Assembly: GCA_024364735.1 (NCBI GenBank)
Contig: JAGFNQ010000842.1
Span: 143,362 to 207,361 of the forward strand
Source of the DNA: Boesenbergia rotunda
Lineage: Eukaryota; Streptophyta; Magnoliopsida; Zingiberales; Zingiberaceae
Direction: 5' to 3'
Length of the DNA stretch: 64,000 bases
Below the pieces are notes generated by a model. That model searched no databases and was not told where the DNA came from. It saw only the letters and a list, made by a program, of their open reading frames with translations. Of this stretch, positions 10,230 through 19,500 are shown in pieces; position 1 is the first letter of the stretch; each line of letters begins with the position of its first letter. The position numbers and the translations under genes were made by a program.

Positions 10230-11612
10230 TGTTGGATCGAGAGATGCGATAGAGGGGGGGTGAATGTCGCAAATCGTTCGGATTTAAAAAGAGCGGGTGT
10301 GCAGCGGAAATAAAAGAAAAACAGAACAATGCAAACACAGTCGGTTTACTTGGTTCGGAGCCTGGGTCGACTCCTACTCCAAGGCCCACGGTCGTTAACC
10401 GTTTTCTGCGGGCAATTCTATAAGTTCGTAAAAGTTTACAAGAAAGATTATAACAAGAACAGTTTAGTAAACTTTAAATACAGCTCTTCGTTACCGACGT
10501 CCGGTGTAGATCGAAGTTTCGGAGCAGCGGGACGTCGTCAGCTCGAGTTAGAAGATTTCTGGAGCGTGTCGCGGAAGCAGAAGAGCGCAGAAGTGTCGCA
10601 GTAATTAATGCATTGAAGAAGGAGGTCGAGGGCCCTTTATATAGGGCCTGGGGGCGCCCTGGTCGACGGGGGCGCCCCCCACGTGGCTTCCGATCCGGTG
10701 ATCGCTTCGGTCAAGGCTGATCTCTTCATCTTCGGGATCAGCTTTGACCGGGGCGCCCCGAGCGCGCGGGGCGCCCCGAGCGCGCGGGGCGCCCCGAGCG
10801 CGCGGGGCGCCCGGGTTGACCGGTCAAAGCCTCATCCTTTGGCTTCGCGAGGGCAGCTGATAGTCGGCGTGGCACTGGGGGCGCCCGCGACACGCGGGGC
10901 GCCCGGAGCGCGCGGGGCGCCCGGAACAACCGGGGCGCCCCAAAATGCTGCTGTCGGAGCTTTTTTCTTGGTCTGCTGACTTGGGTTGACTCTGGGGGCG
11001 CCCGGAAACTTTGGGGCGCCCTGCCCAGCTACTGCCTCACTCCTTTGAGGCTCTCTGAGCTGCAGATACACCGTCCTTCGGTCCTGCATCCAGGGTTAGT
11101 CCAAAACAGCAAATATTATGTTAGTTTATACAGCCTTAGCTGTCTTGGTTCTGACTTTGGTCTCCAAAATGGAGCCCTAGGTCGAACCGACGCCTAATGT
11201 TCCCTCAAGGGGAACGCGTCCTCACCTACTCCTCTCGGGAGAATTTACCTAGTGCCAACCGGCTCCTCCAGTTGGACTTTTGCCCGGCAGTCCTTCGCCA
11301 GGTCTTGAGTTGCCAAGCTGCCCTTCGCTTGGTGCCTAGAAGCCCTTCGCTAGGTCTTTTCTTCTGGCAGCCCTTCGCCAGTGCCTAGCATTCCTTCACT
11401 AGGGTTTGTCCGTTCTGGCAGTCCTTCGCCAGAGCCTAGCAGTCCTTTGCTAGGGCTTTTCCTGTCTGGCAGTCCTTCGCCAGTGCCTAGCATTCCTTCG
11501 CTAGGGCTTTTCCTGTACACTCAAGAAACTTGTTAGACAACTACTAACCCTTAACTTTGAATCCTTTGCCAATATCAAAACAAGGTTCGATCTGGTGCTT
11601 CCTGCACCAACA
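10230..11612 (-). repeat. SireB1 5' LTR (1383 bp)
   Basis: Partner of 4935-6281. The 36-bp excess is two extra units of an 18-bp GGGCGCCCCGAGCGCGCG-type repeat at about 10749-10810. The TATA box is at 10636-10643 on the minus strand. Confidence 0.95.
10636..10643 (-). promoter_or_regulatory. TATA box in SireB1 5' LTR
   Basis: TATATAAA on the minus strand downstream of the GC-palindrome array. This is the likely promoter of the element. Confidence 0.78.
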
Positions 11613-11617
11613 GATTT
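11613..11617. repeat. Target-site duplication GATTT, right copy
   Basis: Pairs with 4930-4934. Confidence 0.97.
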
Positions 11618-12284
11618 GACTCAATATCGAAGCATGATAGGTAGCTTGCTATACCTCACGGCTAGTCGACCTGATATACTATTTGCTGTGGGTATGTGCG
11701 CTAGGTATCAAGTTTGTGCCAAGGAATCTCACCTAATCACTGTTAAGCGAATTTTGAGATATCTCAAAGGCACAATTGGAGTCGATCTATGGTACCCCCG
11801 TACCGAATCATTTGATTTAATTGGCTATACGGATTCCGACTACGCTGGATGTAAGTTGGACCGGAAAAGCACAAGTGGGGGTTGCCAATTCTTAGGTTCG
11901 TCCTTAGTAAGTTGGTCAAGTCGGAAGCAACATTGTGTTGCTCTCTCCACGACCGAGGCAGAATATATCACCATGGGAGAGAGTGTATCACAATTGTTGT
12001 GGATGATACATACTTTAGAGGACTATGGATTGAGTTACAAGGGTGTGCAAGTGTTATGTGATAACATTAGCACAATTAAATTAACCAGGAATCCAGTCCA
12101 TCATTCTAGGACCAAACATATTGAGGTGCGTCACCACTTCATTAGGGATCATGTAGCTAGGGGAGATATTGTAATCTCTCATGTAGAGTCCAAATCAAAC
12201 CTAGCCGACATTTTCACTAAACCACTTCCCGAAAATGAATTTAGTTTCTTAAGAAGGGAGTTGGGAATGTGTCGCGCTTCATAG
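11613..12284 (+). pseudogene. pol: SireA reverse transcriptase C-terminus and RNase H
   Basis: Continuation of the RT split at 4934; the frame is open to the natural end (stop TAG 12282-12284). Landmarks are YRSMIGSLLYLTASRPDI (RT end), then Copia RNase H: GYTDSDYAGC, RKSTSGGC, SWSSRKQ, ALSTTEAEY, DNISTIKL and HHSRTKHIEVRHHFIRDHV, which hold its acidic active-site residues and His-rich end. RNase H degrades RNA in the RNA/DNA hybrid. This segment itself has no stop or frameshift. Confidence 0.94.
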
Positions 12285-12814
12285 GATTGAATTGCATTAA
12301 CACCCTTCATGATTATTTCTAAATTGTTGGGGAACAATTGGGTAACTTTGGGAACATCTCACACAAACTATAAGGTTTACCAAAACGTTTTTGCTTGCTA
12401 GAAATGGGGTGAGATGTTAGGATCAACTCAATTTCTCAAAATGTCAATCCATCCCTTGAGAAATTAAGTTGACGAGATAATAATCACTGTGGTGACCAAG
12501 TATGGGGAAAACCATTGCATAACATATGTGTATATGGCTCCATGATGATACTTGGACATTCCAATCAAGGAAACTTGATTGGAACATTGGATTTGATACA
12601 AACATAGTTGAAATTGAGTGAATGATTGTTGATTGAGTTTGACTCCATTTAGATGGATCAAAGTGATTGTTGAACCTATAAGGACTTTTGATCCTTGTTC
12701 AGGGATCAATTTTAGTCATGAGATCATGTCCAAGTTCGATAAACTTCACCAGATCTCATTGGAAAGTTTCAAAAATTCTGAAACTGAACATTTCAGTTCG
12801 TATCAAGGAGTATC
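12285..12814 (+). other. SireA post-pol non-coding region
   Basis: No supported ORF. It contains the conserved hairpin (12353-12418), a short perfect inverted repeat with arms CCAATCAAG/CTTGATTGG near 12560-12582, and other imperfect inverted repeats. Confidence 0.65.
12353..12418 (+). other. Conserved hairpin of SireA
   Basis: Perfect 10-base arms AACATCTCAC (12353-12362) and GTGAGATGTT (12409-12418), loop 46 bases with TAAGGTTTAC. It starts 68 bases after the pol stop. Homologous hairpins with compensating arm changes are at 8294-8354 (-), 36329-36384 and 43710-43767. Confidence 0.8.
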
Positions 12815-13235
12815 AGGAACCCTGATCGGTCACCGGACCGATCAGGCATAGGGCTGATCGGTCTCCGGACCGATCTGGCTCCTTCCTTTGGTGATCGGTC
12901 CATAGACCGATCAGCGTGGCAAGCAGTGACTTTCCAAAATTTTAACCAAGTTTACTGAGCCAGCCTGGATCGGTCCCCGGACCGATCTGGCACCCTACTG
13001 GGACCGGTCCACAGACCGATCAGGGGGCTCACATTAAGCCTCCCGAGCCTACTGATCTCTCCCTGATCGATCAACCGATCGATCAGGAGCTTGCCTGATC
13101 TGTCACCCGACCGATCAGGCTCAGTTCAGTCTGATCAGGCTATAGCCTGATCAGTCTGGGCGCGATCAGATCGAACGGTGATCTGTTCAGGTGCATTAAA
13201 ATCTGGTTGGTGGACCGATCCACCAACCGATTAAC
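12815..13235 (+). promoter_or_regulatory. Palindrome array upstream of the SireA env-like gene
   Basis: At least six units built on GATCGGTC-NNNN-GACCGATC, several flanked by CTGATC/GATCAG. The same palindrome type fills the LTR, but here the asymmetric centre is ACCG or similar (GGTCACCGGACC), whereas the LTR has YGGT (GGTCYGGTGACC): the internal array is inverted relative to the LTR array. No TATA box is evident before the env-like ATG. A role in driving env-like transcription is inference. Confidence 0.7.
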
Positions 13236-13483
13236 TCCTCCCAAAACCCTTCACTTCTGAACCCTAGCGCCGAAACCTCCCATTCGCGCCACCTTTGCTT
13301 CATGCGAGAGCTCTCTAGTGCCTTCTTCTTCTTCCTTTCCGTGCGAGTTTGTGCGAAGGTCTCTATGGAAGTTCCCTGTTCTCTGCAAGTTCGCGGGTTG
13401 CTCTAAGTCTTCTGCGCTTCTCTCTTGCGCCGAGGCTTCTTTTGCGCAAGCTTTTTCCCTTCAAAACTTCAGGAATCTCTTCA

Positions 13484-15149
13484 ATGGCACCAAAGTGAGT
13501 TTTTGGCTTCGATTTTCCTTGCCAATCAGTTCATAAAACTATGTTTTGAAGCTAACCAAGTATGGTCTGTTGTTCTTGGTGTGGTGCCGTGATTTCTTGA
13601 TTTGGCCGTGACCCATCTGTGTCCTATCTTGCTCGTGATCAATTCTATCTTCTGATTAAATTGTGTTCTTTTGATCATTGTCATTCTTGGATTGGGTCTT
13701 ACCTTTGATGATCAATTCTTGAATTTTTGATTCAACCTATGTCCATCCTGATCAATCGATTCAAACCGTGTGTGATCACTTCCTTTGTTAAATCATGTTT
13801 GTATGATCAATTCTTGAATCCAATCTATAGAAAGTCTTCCAAGGGCAAAGAGGCTGCAGAGGGCAGCTCCAAGGGGAAAGCTCCCTCTTCCTCTACCCCC
13901 TCCAAGAGGCCACAGCCCTCTTCGAGCTCTAGATTTCCAAACGTCGCCTGTGAGCAATCCTTCCAATCAAGGACTTTCAAAATACTACCCTGTCGATCAA
14001 TCGATGTCCCCTTCCTGACTGAGTATTGTCCATCAGTCATGGAGATAGTCCTGCATTACAATCTTGGTTTCCTCCTCTCCTTAGAGTGAACCATCAACTA
14101 TGACCTAGTCTCAGAGTTTTACAATAACCTTCAGCAGGGTCCTCAAGGCGGTTTCGAGTTCACTACTCGAGTCACCAAAAGGACTCAATTTTTCTTATGA
14201 TATACATGCCGAGTTTCTGGGTGGTCACCGATCACCAAACATGTATTCGATCTATCCCGAACTTCCTAATCCCCTACTAGCACCATTTGCAGATGTTACC
14301 CCTGATTCGGTACATCAGTATTTCTTCGGTCATCCCCGCCCAGACGGCCTTGATGAGCTGGGCCCTGACTTTCCTACCTTTGCTGCTTTACGTCTCTCTC
14401 CCACTAGCTACATATTATTCAAGATCATCACGAATTGTATCCTCCCAATCACCTCCAAACCTTTAGCTGAGATTCGACCCTATCACTGTCTGATGCTCTA
14501 TGGCATGCACCGCCGTTTGGACTTCGATATCATGGAGAGCATCTTCCAGTCTATCTTATCTTATCGAGAGCCCAGCCGACGCACGGTCTACATGCCTTTT
14601 GGTCACGTCATCACCGACTGGCTCATGTCAGTTGGTGTTGATGTCGCCAAGGGCCGGACGATGCCTATGGTCCGACAGGATTGTAGACTTGGCCGGCGAG
14701 CATTCGCCAAGTCCGGCATCATTGTTCAGGGGCCCGATCGGATGTTGGTTTGGAAAGATGGTAGGGTTCTTGGTGAGTTACCAAGGGGAGGTCCACAGGT
14801 TCAGGCGCCAGCCGCTGCTGCTGCTGATGATGACTACGACGAGCCGGATCCAGATCTGCGCTGGCAGATCTCAGAGCTGGATCAGACGGTACAGGAGTTT
14901 GTTCAGTTGAGGGCGACAGATCGCGAGGAGTTTCGGTCAGATTTTCGCTCCCTTGATTGCCGACTGACCAGGATCGAGACTGAGGTCTCGGGGACCCGTA
15001 CCCTCCAGCAGACATGGTATGATGAGTGGCGCAGCCACACATTTCCAGGAGGTGCACCTTCATCGAGTACTGCACCAGGGTCTTTTGCTCCTACTGATAC
15101 CACGATGGATGATCTCGTGGACGATGACGACCCTCCCGCTGATGTTTGA
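13484..15149 (+). pseudogene. SireA env-like gene with a 5' intron (broken)
   Basis: Third ORF downstream of pol, where Sireviruses may carry an env-like gene of unknown role. Proposed exon 1 is 13484-13494 (ATG plus 8 bases), the intron 13495-13830 (GTGAGT...CTATAG, T-rich, phase 2) and exon 2 starts at 13831. Exon 2 begins with a K/S/G/P-rich stretch, then a globular region shared with 46571-47258 in SireC (EFYNNL, FLG-H, then RP[YF]H and LD[FI]DI), resembling what databases call a putative plant transposon protein domain. The C-terminal part (about 14860-15020) has heptad-like spacing, consistent with a coiled coil, and ends in an S/P/D-rich acidic tail. I see no signal peptide or membrane segment. 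Damage: TGA at 14087-14089 and a shift to another frame at about 14180-14200; from there it is open to the stop at 15147-15149. Confidence 0.75.
13495..13830 (+). other. Putative intron in SireA env-like gene
   Basis: GT...AG, 336 bp, T-rich. Without splicing the ATG runs out of frame with the body; with splicing the frame joins exactly in phase 2, as it does in SireC (46501-46570). Confidence 0.65.
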
Positions 15150-15590
15150 GCTTGGATGTTTCTTACCTTTCTCTGTGGTCTGTATGGATGATTTGTGGGT
15201 TGTATGCCCTGTGACTTGACTATTGTGGCCTTGTGCCACACGTATCTTGCCCTTGATGCATGTGTCCTGCATCTTGCTACTTGTCTGGATATTTTATGCT
15301 TTGACTTGTCTGACTTTGCCTCACATGCTTATCTACTCTTAGTATGTCTATTGTTGATGCCATGTTGTTTATATGACTATGATCTGCATATTTGCTACAT
15401 TGCCATGTTCATACTTATAATGTCATGTTTACTTGATACATATGAATGTTATGGCATGCTTTGTGAGTTGCTACTTTATGTTCGTATGAGGCATGTGATT
15501 GCTATATCTTGCTCTATCTTTTTCACATGTGTTCATATGGTTATCCAAAAACCAATTACATCTTTGTTGATTTGGGATACCCCTAGGGTT
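15150..15590 (+). other. SireA non-coding after env-like gene
   Basis: T-rich, TG-rich sequence. Reading frames here show no known motif and overlap the end of the env-like gene; nothing supported. Confidence 0.5.
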
Positions 15591-15792
15591 GAGGGGGAGT
15601 TTGTTTAAAACTTAACAGCCCCTCTAGCTCCTTTTCGGTGTTCGACAAAGGGGGAGAGTGTGGATTGGTTAAGTTTAGGATGATCATGTTGTAGGGGGAG
15701 GATCTGGATTCCCCTATGATTCTAAAGTTGAGCAATTGATTGAGAATCCCTAAACTTAAAATCGGATTATCAAACAACAAAAAGGGGGAGAT
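15591..15792 (+). other. Four polypurine tracts before the SireA 3' LTR
   Basis: GGGGGAG occurs at about 15593-15599, 15649-15655, 15694-15700 and 15784-15790. The last (AAAAAGGGGGAGAT) abuts the LTR and is the presumed plus-strand primer. The repeated tracts in 200 bases are a Sirevirus trait. Confidence 0.85.
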
Positions 15793-15899
15793 TGTTGATG
15801 CAGTCTGGCCCTGATTGTTGTTTTGGTGTTGACATCGATTTTAGTTTAGGTTGATTATGATTATGATGATTATGATTAAGTCCTGGTCGGGGATCAGGC

Positions 15900-16350
15900 A
15901 TGGTATGGTAAATCCTAGTCTGGAGGGCTAGGTGTTGGAAAATCCTAACCTGGAGGGTTAGGTGTGAAAAGTCCTAGCTTGGAGGGCTAGGTGTTGGAAA
16001 AGTCCTAATTCGGAAGGGTTGGGTGAAAAGTCCTAGCTTGGAGGGCTAGGTGAAAAGTCCTAACTTGGAGGGTTAGGTGCAAATTCCCATCCTGGAGAAT
16101 TAGGTGAAAAGTCCTGGCTTGGAAGGTCAGGTGCCTAGCTTGGAGGGCTAGGTTGGATGATGTTCTAACTCGGAAGGGTTGGGTGAAAAGTCCTAGCTTG
16201 GAGGGCTAGGTGAAAAGTCCTAGCTTGGAGGGCTAGGTGAAAAGTTCTAACTTGGAGGGTTAGGTGCAAATTCCCAACTTGGAGAGTTAGATGGAAAAAT
16301 CCTTGGCTTGGAGGGCTAAGGTGGATGAAACACTAGCTTGGAGGGCTAGG
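15900..16350 (+). repeat. Short hairpin tandem array in SireA LTR
   Basis: Units read TCCTAGCTTGGAGGGCTAGG followed by TGAAAAG or similar. Arms CCTAGC/GCTAGG enclose a purine-rich loop. SireB-type LTRs have the same stem with a different loop (GAAGGACT). Confidence 0.85.
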
Positions 16351-16354
16351 GTTG

Positions 16355-16860
16355 AGTCCCTGGATCGGTCTGGTGACCGATCAGGGACATTGGCACGCTG
16401 CTCCTTCGTGGATCAGTCTGGTGACCGATCCAGCGATGTCTGATCGGACTGGTGATCGATCAGGGAGCGCACAGTGAGGTTGGGAACCTACTGTGTGGCT
16501 TCTGATCGGTCCGGTGACCGATCAGGGAGGAGGCTGCTTCCTTGCTGCCTTGCTCCTGATTGGTCTGGTGACCGATCAGGGAGCGGGAAGTGAGTGAGTT
16601 CCCTTACTGATCAAGTCCTGAACGGTCCGGTGACCGATCAGGGACTTAGGAGCTGATTAAAAAACCACTGTTCATCTGTCCTGATCGGTCTGGGTGACCG
16701 ATCTGGCTTGACTCTGATCGGTTTGGTGACCGATCAGGCTTCACTCTGATCGGTCCGGTGACTGATCAGGCTGTGTTGCCGTAAGAGCTGGGAATCCCAG
16801 CACAGCAGTAGATCGGTCTGGTGACCAATCCACAAGTCCTGGATCGGTCCGGTGACCGAT
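16355..16860 (+). repeat. 20-bp palindrome array in SireA LTR
   Basis: About eleven copies of GATCGGTCYGGTGACCGATC with single-base variants, irregularly spaced by unique sequence, so it is not a simple satellite. Confidence 0.88.
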
Positions 16861-17882
16861 CACTTTAATTCAAATTGCACTGTCAGACGCGGTCAGAGCG
16901 TCTGATCGTATCCGATTCGCTGTTGTTTGCCTCTGATATTTGATTTACTGTATGATTTACTGCTCTAACAGTCTGATTAAGCTGCAGGTGACAGGGGAGG
17001 ATTCAAACACTCAAGGAGAGGTCAATGGAGGCTTTCCTTGGAGCAGGTTTGTCCGATTCTCCATGTCAGGTTGCAACGGCCGAGCTGCAGACTGAAGCCG
17101 AGACTGGGGCTTGGCTGAGGGGATCTCAGGAAGACCAGAGAGGGCTCAGTGGTAGCTGGCGTTGGCAGTGAAGTAGCTGGAGGCTACGGAGGATGTTGTC
17201 ACCTGGTGTTGTGTGGAGAATCAAAAGGGCGAAAGTTGGCTTCGTGGAAGTAGAGTTCGTGAACTTGTGTTCTTGCTGCGCCTTGTGTTCTCCACAACTT
17301 GCTTGTTGTGTTCTTGAAGTTTTCATCAATTTGAGCAAGCGATCGAGAAGCAATCATCCATTACTTGAGCGCTTGAAGGAGAGAACAAGGAGCTTAGAGT
17401 CCGATAGTGGGAAGACACGAAAAAGGGTTCTTGCGTGAGATCGCCACTAGGTGGAGCTCAGGGAAGCTTGCTGTGTTCTTGTCCTTGCTAAGTGTTTGAG
17501 TAAGATCCTTCTTGTTGTTTCTTTGTGCTTAAACTATATCTGTGATTGAAACGCTGTGGAGAGGTTTCTCCACCGAGAAGGAGGTTGCGTTATATCCGGT
17601 GAAAACCGGGGCTTGATCTGCCGACGATCAAGGGATCGCCCACCTTAAGGGCACGCCAAGGAGTAGGGGCAAGTTATCCCCGAATCTTGTAAACCCTCTT
17701 GTTAGCGATCTTGGCAGTTGTCTCTGTTTGCTGTCATTTCTGTTTTCGTTTACTGCACTACTTCATTCTTCTTTGTTTCTTCCGCTGTGCTACTGATAAG
17801 TTGAGTGCAGGAAATTTGTTAAGTGAAAGAAAAAGTGATTGGCTATATTCACCCCCCCTCTCTAGCCATCTCGTTTCCAACA

Positions 17883-18413
17883 TGTTCAACATCTCTATTC
17901 AATATATTTATTCACAATCATATTTTATGTACTCAATAAAAAATGTAACTGGTCGACCAGTAAATAAATATTATAGATGTAAATCAATTTTAATCTTCCT
18001 TTTTAGTTAGAATCTATTCATTCTAATCAATTGCTTTCCTAGTTATACTCCGTAGACCGAATCATTCATAGTCAATAGGATACACACTAAAGTAGCAAAC
18101 ACTGATTAGAATTTCAAGTAGACAGCTAAATAGTCACATAGGGTAAGATTAAGATTAACATATAATCTCAAGGGTCTCACATAGTAGAGAAGCAGAGATC
18201 CATTATCCTACTACCCTTATTGTCGCTATAGCACATGTAGTATGAATCATATGCTACGATGTTTTTCTCTTTACCAAAAAAAAATGCATGTTTTTCTCAA
18301 ATATTTAACATCGCACAAATTTCGATCTAGACATACCTAATGTCAAATCTGAATTCAACTTATGAATTCTAATTTGGCCTTTAACAGGTTTATTAAATGG
18401 TGGGTGCATTTAC
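17883..18413. other. Unassigned AT-rich sequence
   Basis: 531 bases between two LTR elements. I find no ORF, LTR end or known repeat in it; it may be an older target DNA or a fragment of an unrecognised element. Confidence 0.5.
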
Positions 18414-19448
18414 TGTTGGTGCAAGATGCATCAGTGATGTCCTCCTCTAGTGTTTCAATGTTTAACAATATACTTAAGTTAGTAATATATTAAACAATGG
18501 AAGGGTGAGTCAAGAAGTTAGTACCAAAGTGAAGAAAAGTCCTAGTTAACCTAGGAAATAAGTCATGGTTCGAAGAATTGGGTACTAAGTCGTGATCATG
18601 GATTGGGCAATAAGTCCTGGCCGTGGGCTGGGCACCGAAGACCTGATCGAAGGTTGGGCACGAAGTCTTGATTCGAGGAATTGGGAAATAAGTCCTGGCC
18701 GAGGGCTGGGCACCGAAGTCCTGACATAGGGTTCGGCAATAAGTCTTGGTGAGTGAAGTTGGGCACCGAAGTCCTGGTGAATGCTGGGCAATAAGTCCTG
18801 GTCGTAAGATTGGGCAAAAGTCCTAGTGAGTGAAGTTGGGCAATAGTCCAACCGGATGGGTCGATTGGCAAAACTTCTCCTGAGAGGAGTAGGTGAAAGG
18901 CGTGTTCCCCGGGAAGGGAACATAGGCGTCGGTTCAACCTAGGGTTTCGCGGGAAATATGAAGTCAGAACCAATTCATTAAGACTAAGGATATATATTTG
19001 TTTGTCTTGTGTTTGTGTATTTTACAGGTACCTAGAATTGGAGGCAAGGTAGACAAACAAACACAAAAAGAGGCTGAAACACACTTCCTGGGTGCCCCCA
19101 TTGAACCAGGGCGCCCCTAATGAGCTAGGCGCCTGGATGATCCAGGCACCCTGGATGGTCTAGGGCACCCTAGACTGGACCTTATCAGCTGCTGCGAGTT
19201 TGGCACGAGGATGAGGTTTGACCTAGGCTTGTGAGGCGCCCCATAGCAACTCAGGCACCCAAGACACGAGTATATAAAGGGGTTCGACCCCTCAACTTAG
19301 AACATCAATCACAATGACATTCTAAACATTCCAAGCAAAAGAAAAGTGCTAGAAATGAAGCCCAACGACCAAGGAGGCTCCAGGAGGAAGTGCGCGACAC
19401 TTCGGAGTTCCAGATTGGTCGGGATCGTCGATACTTTGTTTGGTTTGA
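18414..19448 (+). repeat. SireD: 3'-truncated Sirevirus-type LTR
   Basis: Begins TGTTGGTGCA like SireB/SireC LTRs. It has a degenerate tandem array built on AAGTCCTGG...TTGGGCA (about 18535-18850), the conserved CTCCTGAGAGGAGTAGGTGA and GTTCCCCGGGAAGGGAAC segments, GGCGCC-like repeats (19090-19260) and TATATAAA at 19271. It stops at about 19448, where the tip of an Athila-like LTR begins. Confidence 0.75.
19271..19278 (+). promoter_or_regulatory. TATA box of SireD LTR
   Basis: TATATAAA followed by GGGGTTCGACCC, the same context as in the other Sirevirus-type LTRs. Confidence 0.72.
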
Positions 19449-19487
19449 ATTTAGCAATTAAAATAATCAACAAAATGGTATCTATCA
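19449..19487 (-). repeat. Tip of AthL-1 3' LTR
   Basis: About 39 bases of the family LTR start, truncated on the left against SireD. Confidence 0.75.
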
Positions 19488-19500
19488 ACTCCCCCACACT
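19488..19500 (-). other. AthL-1 polypurine tract
   Basis: Minus strand AGTGTGGGGGAGT, abutting the LTR start. Confidence 0.75.

Larger units (their letters stand above)
4935..11612 (-). mobile_element. SireB1: non-autonomous Sirevirus-type element nested in SireA RT
   Basis: 6678 bp between perfect GATTT duplications. Read on the minus strand: 5' LTR (11612-10230), tRNA-Met primer site, shortened gag-like ORF, about 2.7 kb of AT-rich structured non-coding DNA with repeated purine tracts, PPT, 3' LTR (6281-4935). There is no PR, IN, RT or RNase H. By eye its LTRs differ at about 25 positions in 1.35 kb, mostly transitions (about 2%), plus one 36-bp length difference, so it is younger than its host SireA. 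SireB2 at 32889 is a second full-length copy with the same plan. Confidence 0.95.
1..17882 (+). mobile_element. SireA: Sirevirus-type Ty1/Copia retrotransposon, 5' end outside window
   Basis: Seen: base 1 aligns with 16798 and base 1085 with 17882 with no net length change, so the two ends are LTR copies. Between them lie a tRNA-Met primer site, gag with a CCHC knuckle, protease, integrase, RT and RNase H in Copia order, an env-like ORF and repeated purine tracts. The palindromes in the LTR, the extra 3' ORF and the multiple polypurine tracts are the features I associate with the Sirevirus (SIRE/Maximus) lineage. Pol is dead: frameshifts, nonsense codons and a 6.7-kb nested insertion. The 5' target duplication is outside the window; the bases after the 3' LTR are TGTTC. 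Confidence 0.9.
15793..17882 (+). repeat. SireA 3' LTR (2090 bp)
   Basis: TG...CA, full length. It has two internal arrays. From about 15900 to 16350 there are roughly 17 units of about 27 bases whose core CTAGCTTGGAGGGCTAG can fold on itself. From about 16355 to 16860 there are about eleven units of the palindrome GATCGGTCYGGTGACCGATC. A weakly conserved U3/R/U5 with no obvious TATA follows. It is followed by TGTTC, the expected 3' target duplication. Confidence 0.95.

Noticed and set aside
15900..16860. Regular short repeats with spacers, CRISPR-like at first sight
   Set aside because: They lie inside an LTR with TG...CA ends and a second copy at the other end of the element; spacers are not unique and there is no cas context. 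Plant DNA.
17883..18413. Host intergenic DNA or promoter
   Set aside because: Nothing positive supports it; left as unassigned.
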